Shown piece by piece: positions 17,689-27,700 of a stretch of 62,984 bases of DNA. Position numbers and translations under genes: made by a program. The DNA is from Gammaproteobacteria bacterium (lineage in GTDB: Bacteria > Pseudomonadota > Gammaproteobacteria > Burkholderiales > Burkholderiaceae_C): assembly GCA_018820395.1 (NCBI GenBank), contig JAHJOG010000301.1, forward strand, positions 1 through 62,984, in the 5' to 3' direction. The stretch's first letter is position 1. Each line of letters starts with the position of its first letter. A model generated the notes under the pieces. The model was not told where the DNA came from. It did not search any database and saw only the letters and a list, made by a program, of their open reading frames with translations.

Positions 17689-17772
17689 GACGGTGTCTTT
17701 CTTGCGGTGTTGTGGGTCGATGAATCGAAGAAGTTCAGGCGCCGGCAAGCCTCGCGGGGCCTCCCGGCTCAA

Positions 17773-18096
17773 TCAGCACGGACAAGCGATGGCACCCTGG
17801 GCGAGGCACGCCTGCCCTTCGCAGCAGTTCTCGGTCAGGTAGCCGAGCAGCGCGTTCATGCGATCGAACGAAGCGCGGTAGATCAGGTTGCGTCCGTCGC
17901 GCTCCTGGCTCACGAGGCCGGCATGCGTGAGCTCCTTCAAGTGGAACGAAAGGCTCGTGGGAGCCACCTCGAGCTGCTCGGACAGCACACCGGGCGTGAG
18001 GCCCGCAGGCCCGGCAACGACCAAGGCGCGAAACACACGCAGACGGACGGGTTGGGCCAACGCGGCGAGGCCGGCAACGACGAGCTTTTCTTCCAT
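17773..18096 (-). CDS. arsR: ArsR-family arsenic-responsive repressor
   Basis: This 107-residue winged-helix protein has the ArsR fold: LAQPVRLRVFRALV, recognition helix region LEVAPTSLSFHLKELTHAGLV and a beta-wing QERDGRNLIYR. The classical CVC arsenite site in the recognition helix is absent. Instead the C-terminus is Cys-rich (Cys91, 92, 97, 105, 107 in ENCCEGQAC and CPC), like the A. ferrooxidans type of ArsR where As(III) binds near the C-terminus. It is first in the operon and its own operator overlaps the promoter. The ATG may be the first transcribed base. Confidence 0.93.
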   Translation of the reverse strand: MEEKLVVAGLAALAQPVRLRVFRALVVAGPAGLTPGVLSEQLEVAPTSLSFHLKELTHAGLVSQERDGRNLIYRASFDRMNALLGYLTENCCEGQACLAQGAIACPC

Positions 18097-18133
18097 AGTT
18101 CAATCATAGTTGAATTATGAATCTATCAGTCAA
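18097..18133 (-). promoter_or_regulatory. ars promoter with overlapping ArsR operator
   Basis: On the minus strand TTGACT (18133-18128) and TATGAT (18108-18103) stand 19 bases apart. An inverted repeat TTCAA-N6-TTGAA (18099-18114) covers the -10 box, where a bound repressor would block RNA polymerase. Only six bases separate the -10 box from the arsR ATG, so transcription may start at the ATG itself (leaderless mRNA). Confidence 0.6.
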
Positions 18134-18196
18134 CAAAAGTTGTGCGGCGCGTGCGCGGGATTCAGCAGAGAAGAAGCACCTGGGAGCAAGCGACGC

Positions 18197-18340
18197 TCAT
18201 CGAGCGCACGGAAGGCATGTGAGCGACCCGTCGAGCGCAGCGAACAGTTCCAGCAAGAGGATGGCCCAGATGCCGAGCAGCAAAAGCCATGCAGGAGGCC
18301 AGCGAAGACCGAGACGCGTGAGGAGCAGGATCACGAGCAT
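18197..18340 (-). CDS. Possible 47-aa small membrane protein in an otherwise empty gap
   Basis: The 18134-18542 stretch between arsR and the ferritin-like gene has no firm gene. On the minus strand an ATG at 18340 opens a 47-residue frame with two hydrophobic runs (MLVILLLTRLGL, WLLLLGIWAILLLELFAAL) and a Cys pair near the end (CLPC). No ribosome site is obvious. It may be a real small membrane protein, the tail of a decayed gene, or chance. Confidence 0.25.
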   Translation of the reverse strand: MLVILLLTRLGLRWPPAWLLLLGIWAILLLELFAALDGSLTCLPCAR

Positions 18341-18542
18341 GCCGGTCGAGCGGGCAAGTGAGATTGCCAGTGGGCGGCGAGACGGATGACTTCGGTGATC
18401 GGCATGGCGAAGCGGAGAGTCCGTCGGCGATTCTGCTGCAACTCGGCAAGGCTTGCAGCGCACTGGCGGCGGACATGGCAGCCGACTCGCCATTTACCTT
18501 CTGACTCACATGCACTCGTCGGCCGCGGCAGAATCAGCCGCC

Positions 18543-19331
18543 ATGGACATCGACCTTTCGCGCATCGTGCCCGAGCACGTTCGCGCCGACGAAAACCTGT
18601 TCAACCTCGCCGCCTGCGCGTCTTTCATCGAAAGCGGCTCCGACCTCTACACCCAGAACCTGGTGGCCTACTTCGAAGGCGACGAAGAAGTCGAGGGCTG
18701 GCTGCGCAACCAGTGGGAACAAGAAGAACTCAACCACGGCAAGACCCTGCGCGCCTACGTGCGGCACGTCTGGCCGGAGTTCGACTGGGACACCGCGTTC
18801 GGCACCTTTCTCGAAGAGTACGCGGGCTATTGCAAGGTCGAGCTGCTCGGGCCGACGCGCGCGCTCGAACTGGCCGCGCGCTGCGTCGTCGAGACGGGCA
18901 CGGCCACGTACTACCGCGCCCTGTCGCGCAGCGCGAGCGAGCCTGTGTTTCGCGAGCTGACGAGGCGGATCGCCGATCAGGAAGTCAGCCACTACAAGCA
19001 CTTCTACCGGTTCTTCCGGCGCTATCGCGAGCAGGAACGGGTGGGCCGCTTGCGGGTGCTCGACATCCTGGTCCGCCGCACGCTCGAACTGAAGAGCGAG
19101 GACGCCGATTGCGCGATCCGCCACGTCATCGCCACGCGGCACCCGGACCGCGCCGCCGACGCAGAGCACATCCGCGCGGCCAGCGCGCAGATGAGCCGCA
19201 CGGTGCGCACGCACCTGTCCGCCGGGACCACGCTCAAGATGCTGATGCGTCCGCTGGAGCTGCCCGCGCGCGTGCAGGCGTGGATCCAGGTGCCGGTGAC
19301 GCAGTTCATGCAGCACGTGTTCTTGCGCTGA
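18543..19331 (+). CDS. Ferritin-like diiron protein
   Basis: I chose the ATG at 18543 because upstream codons to 18453 look non-coding; 18510 is the alternative. The 262-residue protein is a helical bundle with two ExxH half-sites, EELNH (near residue 60) and QEVSHYKHF (near 145), plus additional Glu residues between, as in the ferritin-like fold that binds two irons. Such proteins may oxidise or hydroxylate a substrate or handle iron or oxidants, and the exact activity is unknown. It stands alone; a strong hairpin terminator lies 41 bases after its stop. Confidence 0.75.
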   Translation: MDIDLSRIVPEHVRADENLFNLAACASFIESGSDLYTQNLVAYFEGDEEVEGWLRNQWEQEELNHGKTLRAYVRHVWPEFDWDTAFGTFLEEYAGYCKVELLGPTRALELAARCVVETGTATYYRALSRSASEPVFRELTRRIADQEVSHYKHFYRFFRRYREQERVGRLRVLDILVRRTLELKSEDADCAIRHVIATRHPDRAADAEHIRAASAQMSRTVRTHLSAGTTLKMLMRPLELPARVQAWIQVPVTQFMQHVFLR

Positions 19332-19371
19332 CTCGCTCTCGTCTGCCGGTGCGTGGGGCGCGCGCAAGAAA

Positions 19372-19399
19372 AAAGGCCTTGCCAACCGGCAAGGCCTTT
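19372..19399 (-). terminator. Rho-independent terminator for the convergent genes
   Basis: A perfect 12-base stem (AAAGGCCTTGCC with GGCAAGGCCTTT) encloses an AACC loop. On the minus strand it is followed by a T-run (TTTTTTCTT), so it mainly ends the lipoprotein transcript; the plus-strand ferritin-like gene may share it. Confidence 0.85.
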
Positions 19400-19419
19400 G
19401 AGCTTTCAGGCTGCGCCGT

Positions 19420-22026
19420 TCAAGGCACGTTCGAGGTCTTCAGGTGGAAGGGCTTGCCTTCGGTCGTGTAGCTTCCACCGAACTCCATCTTGACGCTGCC
19501 GGTCGGGGTCACCGGGCAGCCGCCGGGCGGTTGGCAGGCGGCGCCGGGCTGACGATCGGACAGGAACACCGGGCCGTAGCGGTAGTTGGACACCTTCTTG
19601 CCGGCATAGTCCGCAATGCTCAGCAGGTTGCCGACATTGGAGAAGTTGTCGGCGTCTTCCACCGCGATCGGATCGATGATGCGCGAGTCCTGCAGCGTAC
19701 GCACCACGCTGCCGCTGTTGCCGTCGTTCGCGAATCGCACCCACTGGATCTTGCGATCGCCGCGCGAGGCCACCAGCACCTGGTGGTTGAGCGGTTCCAT
19801 GTTGGTGTCGTCCGGCTCGCCCTTGGACGTCGCAAGCGACGTCGGGTTCTTGCCGATCACTACACGGCCCTTCTCGACCGTGTCGGCAGCCGTCACCGCG
19901 CCGCTGGCTGCGTTGCCCAGGCCGTAGATGCGCAGCGACCCGCTTTCCGTCGCGATCCATGCGCGGTGGAGGTTGCCGTAGGTCGTCGTCTTGACGGCCG
20001 TCGGACGGTCGTCCAGCGTCACCGTCGAGATGACGGTCGGCATCTGCTGCGGCTTGTAGCCGAAGGTGTAGGGCCACTGGTAGTCGGCCTGGCCGAGGTT
20101 GGTGAACTCCGTCGGGCCGTTGCTGAAGTACACGTTGTTCACGTAGTCGAACAGCGGCTTCAGGTTGATGAACACTGCCTTCTTCTCCGACTTGGAGATC
20201 ACCACCGCCACGCCCGCCTTGGCATAACGGTCGACGTTCTGGCCCGAGCCGAAGAAGGTGTTGCGGTTGCTCTGGTTGGTCAGCGGCGAGAAAGCCCGCG
20301 CCATCCCGAGTCCGCCGCCCAGCACGGTCTTGAACTGGTCGAAGCCCGTGGTGACCGCGATCTCGGTCGGTGCGTTCATGCCAGGCAGGTCGATGTAGCC
20401 GAGGATCTTCATGAAGGCGGTGTTGCCGGTGTTAGGCAGGCCCGGATAGGTCGCGTCCCATTCCTGCCACCAGTCGTAGTAGGCGGGATGGGTCGAGTCG
20501 CCATTGCGGTTGTAGGGGTCGCAACCGTTGCACAGGCCGGCCATCGAGATCACTGCCACCTGGCCCTTCATCGCCGTCGTGTCCCACACCGTCACCAGCG
20601 CGTATTCGCTGTTGTTGGTGCTGGCGATGCCGGTCGGCACCTTGTTGGCCGGCAGCTTGGCCGTCGCCTGATTGTTGGCCGTGTTGCTGCCCACCGTGCC
20701 GATCAGGCCGTCCTGGAACACCACGAGCCCGCCGGCACAGAAGCCTGCCCGGCCACCGCATCGCGTGACCGCGACCGGCGAGCCGCTGGTCTGCCCGTTC
20801 TTCTTGTAGACACTGGCGTTGTAGGTGTCGCGGCCGCCGCTGCCGTCCCACGCGGCAGCGTTCTGCCAGGGAAGATGCGGCACTTGCGCGAAGGTGTTGT
20901 GGTCGATGGCGGAGATCTGCAGATCACCCACTCCGACGCGCTTGGTGACGTCGTCCGCCACGAAGCCGACGTGCGCCTGGTTGGTGGAATAGAGCCCCGG
21001 GTCGCTCAGGTACGGCCCGCCGATTTCCCAGGAGCTGATGCAGTTCTGGCCGCTGCTGTTGCAACGGAAGAAATTGCTGGGCGGGTTGGCCAGGGTCGGG
21101 ATGCCGCTGTTGTTGACTGCCGCGGGGCTGCCGTAGCGATAGGTGATGCCGGCTTCCTTGCTGAGCTGGGCGGCCATGGCCTTGTACGACGTGGCGGAGA
21201 TGTTGCCGGCGCTGTCGACCACGTCCCCTGCGATGGCGCTCCCGGAGGGCGCGGGGGCAGGCGCGGGCGCGGGAGCTGGTGCTGGTGCGGGCGAAGGCGC
21301 GCTCACGATCGGAGGCGGGGCCGGAGCCGGTGCGGGCGCTGGAGCAGGCGCCGGCGCGTTGGCCGCCGCACCCAGCGAATAGCAGGCCTTGACCGTAAAG
21401 GGCAGCGGGTCTTTCGCGAAGTACTCGTTGGTGCAAGGCGCGGTGCCGGTGATGGTCTTCTGCACCCACGAATTGTTGGCGCCGTATTTCACAAGCGTCG
21501 CGGCCGCCACGCTGAAGGATTTGCCTTCGGCCGCCAGCAGCGTGCCGGCTGCAGGGGCCGAAGCTGCCGGTGCCGGTGCCGGTGCCGGTGCCGGTGCCGG
21601 CGCGGGGGCCGGAGCCGGGGCGGGCGCCGCTACGGAGCCTTGCGTGTAGCAACCCTTCACCACGTAGTGCAGCGGATCGCCGAAGGTTTGATTGCTGCAA
21701 TTGACCGCGCCCGAAAGCGTCTTGGTCGCAAAGGTCGTTCTCGCGCCGTATTTCACGACCGCCGAGGAGGCTAGAAAAAAGGTTTCATTTTCATTGGCCA
21801 CTTTGGTCCAGGAAGAATCGAGCGCCTTTTCGAGCGCCACTTCTTCCTTGGAAACCACGGGGTCTTCGGTGGCGGACGGAGTGCTGGATGCAGCGATATC
21901 CGAGCCGGCGGACATGGCGAACATACCGGCGCTTCCAGCGCTGCTGCCACCGCCGCCGCCGCCGCAGGCGGTCAGTGCGCTGGCCAGGACAAGCGGTACA
22001 AGTCCATGTTTTTCAATGAGTTTCAC
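19420..22026 (-). CDS. Large lipoprotein with twin Cys-repeats on Ala-Pro linkers
   Basis: The 868-residue protein has a lipoprotein signal ending LTACGGGGGG (Cys21). Two copies of a 48-residue unit follow, at about 83-130 and 171-220, each with VVKYGA or LVKYGA, a TKTLSG or QKTITG turn and two cysteines (110/126, 198/215) around a DPL motif. They are separated by Ala-Pro runs (about 134-154, 224-262) that would hold them away from the membrane. The rest (about 290-868) is strand-rich, with many Asn/Asp/Gly turns and NNSEYALVTVWDT-like strands, and suggests a propeller. The family is not recognised. The signal indicates an outer-membrane or surface location. Confidence 0.7.
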   Translation of the reverse strand: MKLIEKHGLVPLVLASALTACGGGGGGSSAGSAGMFAMSAGSDIAASSTPSATEDPVVSKEEVALEKALDSSWTKVANENETFFLASSAVVKYGARTTFATKTLSGAVNCSNQTFGDPLHYVVKGCYTQGSVAAPAPAPAPAPAPAPAPAPAPAASAPAAGTLLAAEGKSFSVAAATLVKYGANNSWVQKTITGTAPCTNEYFAKDPLPFTVKACYSLGAAANAPAPAPAPAPAPAPPPIVSAPSPAPAPAPAPAPAPAPSGSAIAGDVVDSAGNISATSYKAMAAQLSKEAGITYRYGSPAAVNNSGIPTLANPPSNFFRCNSSGQNCISSWEIGGPYLSDPGLYSTNQAHVGFVADDVTKRVGVGDLQISAIDHNTFAQVPHLPWQNAAAWDGSGGRDTYNASVYKKNGQTSGSPVAVTRCGGRAGFCAGGLVVFQDGLIGTVGSNTANNQATAKLPANKVPTGIASTNNSEYALVTVWDTTAMKGQVAVISMAGLCNGCDPYNRNGDSTHPAYYDWWQEWDATYPGLPNTGNTAFMKILGYIDLPGMNAPTEIAVTTGFDQFKTVLGGGLGMARAFSPLTNQSNRNTFFGSGQNVDRYAKAGVAVVISKSEKKAVFINLKPLFDYVNNVYFSNGPTEFTNLGQADYQWPYTFGYKPQQMPTVISTVTLDDRPTAVKTTTYGNLHRAWIATESGSLRIYGLGNAASGAVTAADTVEKGRVVIGKNPTSLATSKGEPDDTNMEPLNHQVLVASRGDRKIQWVRFANDGNSGSVVRTLQDSRIIDPIAVEDADNFSNVGNLLSIADYAGKKVSNYRYGPVFLSDRQPGAACQPPGGCPVTPTGSVKMEFGGSYTTEGKPFHLKTSNVP

Positions 22027-22351
22027 AGGTGGGCTCCACGAGGGGGTCGGTGATGGGATGTGGGAATGTTCCTACAGGGACATCCCCAACACACCATTTC
22101 GTCTCGCGTGAAGCACACCGGAATGTGAAATATTGCGAATTCTGTTCGAGTGCGTCCTATTGCAATTTGTTTCCAAATGTGCGCTACGAAGATGGTGCTA
22201 AACCGAATTAGCTCACCCCAGCCCGAAAGCATTAATCCGAATTTACTCAACGAAATTCGAATTGCGCAAAGAACCTAAATCAATTCGCACCCGATAAAGA
22301 GAACGAATGTTTTCATTTAGCGCTCCGCGACGGCCCCGGCGTGGGTGCGCT
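22027..22351. other. AT-richer gene-free stretch upstream of the lipoprotein gene
   Basis: No gene is seen. The stretch is lower in GC than its surroundings and probably holds the lipoprotein promoter, though no box pair is convincing. A hairpin GGGATGT (22055-22061) with ACATCCC (22080-22086) lies 29-60 bases before the start codon, in the likely 5' leader. Confidence 0.35.
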
Positions 22352-23275
22352 TCAGTTCAGCAGATCCTGGCTTTCCTCGTCGAAGCCGGCGACGGGCTGT
22401 GCCTTGGCGAGCGCCAGCCACACCGAAAACGGCAAGCGCGGCAGGGCGCGATGCACGGCCGAACGCGCGACTTCGAGCCGCCCTTCCCTCGCCACCAGCA
22501 CGCCGCAACCCGTCGGGATCTCGTCGGGCTCGCCGATCGGACGGCCCTTGGCATCGCAGCCCAGCACGTACCAGCATTCGCCGCCCAGATCGAGGTAGGC
22601 GGCGCGCTTGTCGGGCTTGCGCAGGTCGCTCAGCAGGTCGGCCCGGCTCACCTTGACTTCATGAACGATCGGCTGCGCGTAGGCCTCGACGCTCGTGTTT
22701 CGGATGGAGAACACGTCCGGGCGGGCCACGCACCAGCGGTGCTTGCCGGGGGTGCCGTCGGCTCCTTCTGCGCCCGCGAGCCGCGCCCTGAGGCTCAACC
22801 CGCGCCACGCCACGCGGCCGGCCCGCGTCATTTCGCGCGCCACCTGCTCGACCAGCGCCTCGTGTCGCGACAACGCCGTGCGGTGGCCGGCCCGCGCGCC
22901 CGCGACCCAGGCGATGCCGGCATCGGTCAGGCGCAGGGTTTCGTGGCCCAACCCCGACCGAACGCGTTCGAGCATGCCGGCGGCAAGCAGGTCGATCTCG
23001 ATGGCATCGCAGCAGGGCCAGCCCGCGGAGCGATAGATCGATCGCAAGCGGCTGGCGTGCACGCGGCCGAGCGCGGCTGCGCCCATCGGCGGATCACCGA
23101 CGGGCGGCGGCGATCCGGGTTCGGTCATCGGCGGTGAGGACGGCGGCGGGTCGCCCTCGGGTGGCGGTGAGGCGGGCGGCGGGGACGGTGGCGTCGGTGT
23201 GGGGAGATCGGGAGCGGGCGGCGGTGGGCCGATCGGAGCGGCGAGACGTGCCGTGGACAGTTCGAATTCAGGCAT
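22352..23275 (-). CDS. MmcB-like PD-(D/E)XK nuclease with proline-rich N-terminus
   Basis: Residues about 15-65 are a Pro-rich, low-complexity arm (PPSPPPASPPPEGDPPPSS). The rest carries a winged-helix-like part (about 70-130) and then a nuclease-like core: RPDVFSI, HEVKVSRADLLSD and WYVLG, where PD...E-x-K fits a PD-(D/E)XK active site. This order and the following CGVLVA match MmcB (DUF2161), a putative DNA repair endonuclease, as I remember it. It sits 128 bases beyond the end of the HDOD gene on the same strand and near the SOS cassette, but no LexA box is seen before it. Assignment by motif only. Confidence 0.6.
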   Translation of the reverse strand: MPEFELSTARLAAPIGPPPPAPDLPTPTPPSPPPASPPPEGDPPPSSPPMTEPGSPPPVGDPPMGAAALGRVHASRLRSIYRSAGWPCCDAIEIDLLAAGMLERVRSGLGHETLRLTDAGIAWVAGARAGHRTALSRHEALVEQVAREMTRAGRVAWRGLSLRARLAGAEGADGTPGKHRWCVARPDVFSIRNTSVEAYAQPIVHEVKVSRADLLSDLRKPDKRAAYLDLGGECWYVLGCDAKGRPIGEPDEIPTGCGVLVAREGRLEVARSAVHRALPRLPFSVWLALAKAQPVAGFDEESQDLLN

Positions 23276-23403
23276 CCGGCTAGGTTAGCGAAAAGAAGGC
23301 CCGTGCGCGAATCTCGCGAGGGGCGTCCCTGCCCTCCTTTGCCTCAGGCCTCAGGCCTCAGCCGCCAGCGTCGGTCGCTCGCCTCGGGCGAGCCAGCCAC
23401 GTT

Positions 23404-24633
23404 TCAGCCGGCGAACTGCTCGCTCCACACCAGCGCTTCGGTGTGGGTGGCGATGATCCGGTCGACCGGAATGCCGTGGCGGATCGAAAGAATCTCGAGC
23501 GCGCCTTCGTCCGCGCTTTCGCAGATGCGCGCCATCGCCAGGTAGCGCGCGAACGGACCGTCGCCGCGCAGGATCGCGTCGGCCACCGACGCGGGCAGCT
23601 CGACCATGGCCAGCGCCTGCGCCATCGGCACGCACAGCAGCGTGTCGAGCATGGAAAACATGCCGGTGATGAAGGCCAGATCGACTTCGGCCGGCTGCAG
23701 CGACTTGGCGGCCAGCAGTTCCATCATCCGGCCACGCACGATGGCCAGCGTGCCGGCGGCGGGCGCCACGCTGCCCGGCGCGGTGCCGCCAATGAGCAGG
23801 GCCGTCCAGCGGAACAGGCTCTTCATGCCGACCACCATCACGGCGTGGCGGAACGACGTGACCTCTACCTTGGCGCCGAAACCGGCCGAATTGATGAACT
23901 GCAGCAGCTTGAACGACAGGCCCGGCTCGTGCTTGAGCAGGTCTTCGATTTCGGTGACCTCGGCCTCGCGCGCCACCATGTTGAGCATCTTGATGAGCGA
24001 GCCGTACGACAGCTGCACCTTCGGGTCCGGATGGGTCGGCGGCTGGGTGAACCAGAGGCCTTCGAACATCGTCACGCCGGCGCTGGCCAGGCCGGTGTAC
24101 TCGGCGGGCGTACGCACCTGCGTGGCCACCGCGACCGCCTGGGTCTTGGTGCGCACGACGCGCGCCATGGCGGCGGCGCGGTCGAGTTCGAGCACGCCCA
24201 TTTCGAGGATCACGTACGACGCGAGCGGCACGTAGGCCGCGTATTCGCCTTTGAGCAGGCGACCGTCGAAGGCCAGCTTGAAGCCCAGCGCGCGCGCTGC
24301 CTTGCAGCGCCCGAAGGCGGCGTCGCCCAGTTCGGCCACGCTCTCGGCCAGGTCGCTGATTTCGAGCACGACCGTGTCCGGATTCCATTGGGAAAGCACG
24401 TCATTGTCGAGATAGCGACAGCTGAAGCGCACGAAGGTCGGTTTGCGCGGCTGATCGGAATCGGTGGGAGTGGGCACGGGATTCGAATGGCTTCGGGACG
24501 ACGCCATGCGGTAGCCGGCGATGGCTCGGCGCTCATCGACCAGCACTCGGCGGCCCCGCAGGGTGCGGCGTTCGGTGGGAGGGGTTTCCGGATCGAAGGC
24601 AGCGTTGGACGCTGCTCGCATTGCTGTCGACAT
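23404..24633 (-). CDS. EAL/HDOD signalling protein (YuxH type)
   Basis: The 409-residue protein starts with a disordered polar stretch (1-65). Residues about 65-195 match a degenerate EAL domain (DTVVLEISDL, LGFKLAFDG); the EAL tripeptide and metal ligands are absent, so c-di-GMP hydrolysis is unlikely. An HDOD domain follows (about 205-400: LLKHEPGLSFKLLQFINSAG, SFRHAVMVVGMKSLFRW). Such proteins act in signalling or motility control without known enzyme activity. It is downstream of dnaE2 by 138 bases; the leader includes a small stem at 24655-24671 without a T-run. Confidence 0.85.
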   Translation of the reverse strand: MSTAMRAASNAAFDPETPPTERRTLRGRRVLVDERRAIAGYRMASSRSHSNPVPTPTDSDQPRKPTFVRFSCRYLDNDVLSQWNPDTVVLEISDLAESVAELGDAAFGRCKAARALGFKLAFDGRLLKGEYAAYVPLASYVILEMGVLELDRAAAMARVVRTKTQAVAVATQVRTPAEYTGLASAGVTMFEGLWFTQPPTHPDPKVQLSYGSLIKMLNMVAREAEVTEIEDLLKHEPGLSFKLLQFINSAGFGAKVEVTSFRHAVMVVGMKSLFRWTALLIGGTAPGSVAPAAGTLAIVRGRMMELLAAKSLQPAEVDLAFITGMFSMLDTLLCVPMAQALAMVELPASVADAILRGDGPFARYLAMARICESADEGALEILSIRHGIPVDRIIATHTEALVWSEQFAG

Positions 24634-24771
24634 GGCAAACCTCTGATTCTTGAGCCCGGAATGCGTCCGGGACGCTTCGTTGAATCATCGGCCTTCTGCG
24701 GCAGGACTTGACATCGCGGGCGTCAACTAATCCACAAGTACGGATGAATCCTTGCGTTGTACTTTCACAGT

Positions 24772-27700
24772 TCAGTGGAAATCGCGGCTGCGGCTGCTCT
24801 GCACCAGCCGGCCCAGCAAGGGCGTGAGGTCCTTGAAGCCGGTGGCGACCAGGTGGCGCACCTCGCCGCTGCTCTGGACGTCGCGCTGCCAGGTGCCCTG
24901 CACCGCCAGCAGGTGCGACTTGAGCACGGAATCCCGCCAGGCCTCGACCACATGGCTCCAGACGATCACGTTCACGTTGCCGGTCTCGTCTTCGAGGGTG
25001 ACGAAGATGGTGCCCTTGGCGGTCTGCGGGCGCTGGCGCCCCATGACCATGCCGCAGGCCCGCACGGTCTGTCCGTTGGCGGCAGCGCGCAGTTCCTCGG
25101 CACTCTGCAGCCTCATGCGCGCGAGCCGGGGCCTGAGCAGCGCCAGCGGATGCCGCCGGAGACTCAGGCCGAGGGAGGCGTAGTCGCCGACGATTTCTTC
25201 TCCCTCGGGCGCAAGAGGCAGGCTGAGCGGCGCCTCGTGGATCGGAACGCCCCGCAGCAGGCCCGGCGACCGCCGCTGGGCGGTGGCCTCCCACACCTGC
25301 TGGCGGCGGTGCCCCGACAGGGCCGCCAACGCGTCTGCCGCAGCCAATGCGGCCATGTCCCGCGCGTCGAGTTCGGCACGCAGGGCCAGGTCTTCGGTGC
25401 TGGTGAACGGCGCCTGGGTGCGGGCTGCCAGCAGGCGCCTGATGCCGGCTTCGCTCAGGCTGCCGACGCGCGCCAAGCCCAGCCGCACGGCAGGTTGGCC
25501 GGCGTCGCCCGTGCGGTGCGCAAAGTGCGGGCTGAGGTGTGCAGAAGCCGAGCCGTGCTCTGCCGATGGAATCACCGGCGCTTCGAGCGTGCAGTCCCGC
25601 TGGCTGACGGTGACGTCCACCGGCCGCACTTCGACGCCGTGGCGGCGCGCATCCTGCAGCAGCTGCGAAGGTGAATAGAAACCCATGGGCTGCGAGTCGA
25701 GCATGGCGGCCAGGAAGCAGGCAGGCTCGTGCTGCTTGAGCCAGCAGCTCACCACCACCAGCAGCGCGAAGCTCGCCGCATGGCTTTCGGGAAAACCGTA
25801 TTCGCCGAAGCCCTGCACCTGCTTGAAGATCGCCTCGGAGAACTCGTGGTCGTAGCCCTTCGCGACCATGCCGTCCACCAGCTTGCCGTGGAACCGGTCG
25901 ATGCCGCCCTTGCGCTTCCAGGCGGCCATCGCGCGGCGCAGGCGGTCGGCTTCGTCGGGCGTGAAGTCGGCCGCGATCATGGCGATCTGCATGACCTGCT
26001 CCTGGAAGATCGGCACGCCCAGCGTGCGTTCCAGCGCCGGCTTGAGGGCCGGGTAGCGGTACGTCACGCGGCCGCCCTTGCGCAGCTTCTCGCGGTTCTT
26101 CAGGTAGGGATGCACCATGCCGCCCTGGATCGGCCCGGGCCGCACGATGGCGACCTCGATCACCAGGTCATAGTAGCAGCGCGGCTGCAGGCGCGGCAGC
26201 ATCGACATCTGCGCGCGGCTCTCGATCTGGAACACGCCGACCGTGTCGGCCTCGCAGATCATGTCGAACACGGCAGGGTCGTCGTTCGGCACATGGTGCA
26301 TCTGCAGCGACGTGCCGCGCCAGCCGTTGACGAAAGCCAGGGCCCGCCGGATGGCGCTCAGCATGCCCAGCGCCAGCACGTCGACCTTGAGCATGCCCAT
26401 GGCTTCGAGATCGTCTTTTTCCCACTGGATGACGGAGCGGTCCTTCATGGAGGCGTTTTCGACCGGCACCAGCCGCGTGAGCTTGCTCTGGGTGAGCACG
26501 AAGCCGCCCACGTGCTGGCTCAGGTGCCGTGGAAATCCCTTGAGCTGCTGCGTGAGCTCGATCCACTGACGCAGTCGGGCAGGCGCTCGCGCACGCCCGA
26601 ACGCTGCATCGCTTCTTCGAGGCGCTGGTCGAGGATGACGTCGTCGAACCAGTAGTGGTCCTTGGCGAACTCGTCGGCCAGCCGTGCGTCGATGCCCAGC
26701 GCCTTGCCCACGTCGCGCAGCGCGCTGCGCGAGCGATAGCAGATCACCACCGCCGCGATTGCGGCGCGGTCGCGGCCGTACTTGCCGTAGATGTACTGGA
26801 TCACCTCTTCGCGGCGCTGGTGCTCGAAGTCGACGTCGATGTCGGGCGCCTCGCGGCGCTCGCGGCTCAGGAAACGCTCGAACAGCAGGTTGCCCGTTTC
26901 GGGGTCGATCGCGGTGATGCCCAGGCAATAGCAGACCGCCGAATTGGCCGACGAGCCGCGGCCCTGGCACAGGATGTCGCGCGAGCGCGCGAAGCGCACG
27001 ATGTCTTCCACCGTGAGGAAGAACATCTCGTAGTGCAGCTCGACGATCAGTGCCAGCTCGTGCTCGATCTGCCCGCGGATCCGGGGCGGCACGCCACCGG
27101 GATAGCGCTCCTGCGCGCCGGCCCAGGTCTTGCGCACCAGCGTCTGGGCGGGCGTTTCGCCGGCCGACACGTTTTCGAGCGGGTACTTGTAGTGGTCGCG
27201 GATCACTTCCAGGTCGAAGCTGCAGCGGCGCATCACCTCCAGCGTGTTGGCGAGCAGTTCGGCCGGGTAGAGATTGGCGAGCCGCATGCGCGAGCGCAGA
27301 TGGCGCTCGGCGTTGGCCTGCAGCGCGAAGCCGCATTCGTCGACCGGCCTGCCCTCGCGCACGGCGGTGATCACGTCCTGCAGCGGCTTGCGCGAACGCA
27401 CGTGCATGTGCACGTCGCCCGATGCCACCAGCGGCACGCCGGCTCTTTCGCCCGCCTGTTGCAGCGTGACCAGCCACAGATCGTCGTCCTGCTCATTGAG
27501 CAGTTCCACCGCCAGCCACAGGCGCGTACCGAAGCGTCGCCGGGCTTCAGTCAGGTCGGCATCGAGCGCGGCGACGTCAATCGGCCCGCCCAGCACGCGA
27601 TCGGGCACGAAGAGGATTTCGCAGCCGCCGAGTGCAGGCGGGCCGGCGTCCTGCCAATCGACGCGGTAGTCGCCCTTGGGCGCCGTGGTGCGGGCCTGGG

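Noticed and set aside
21240..21640. Regular GC-rich repeats in the lipoprotein gene as a CRISPR-like or regulatory array
   Set aside because: The units are six-base codon pairs for Ala-Pro in frame; they have no spacers.
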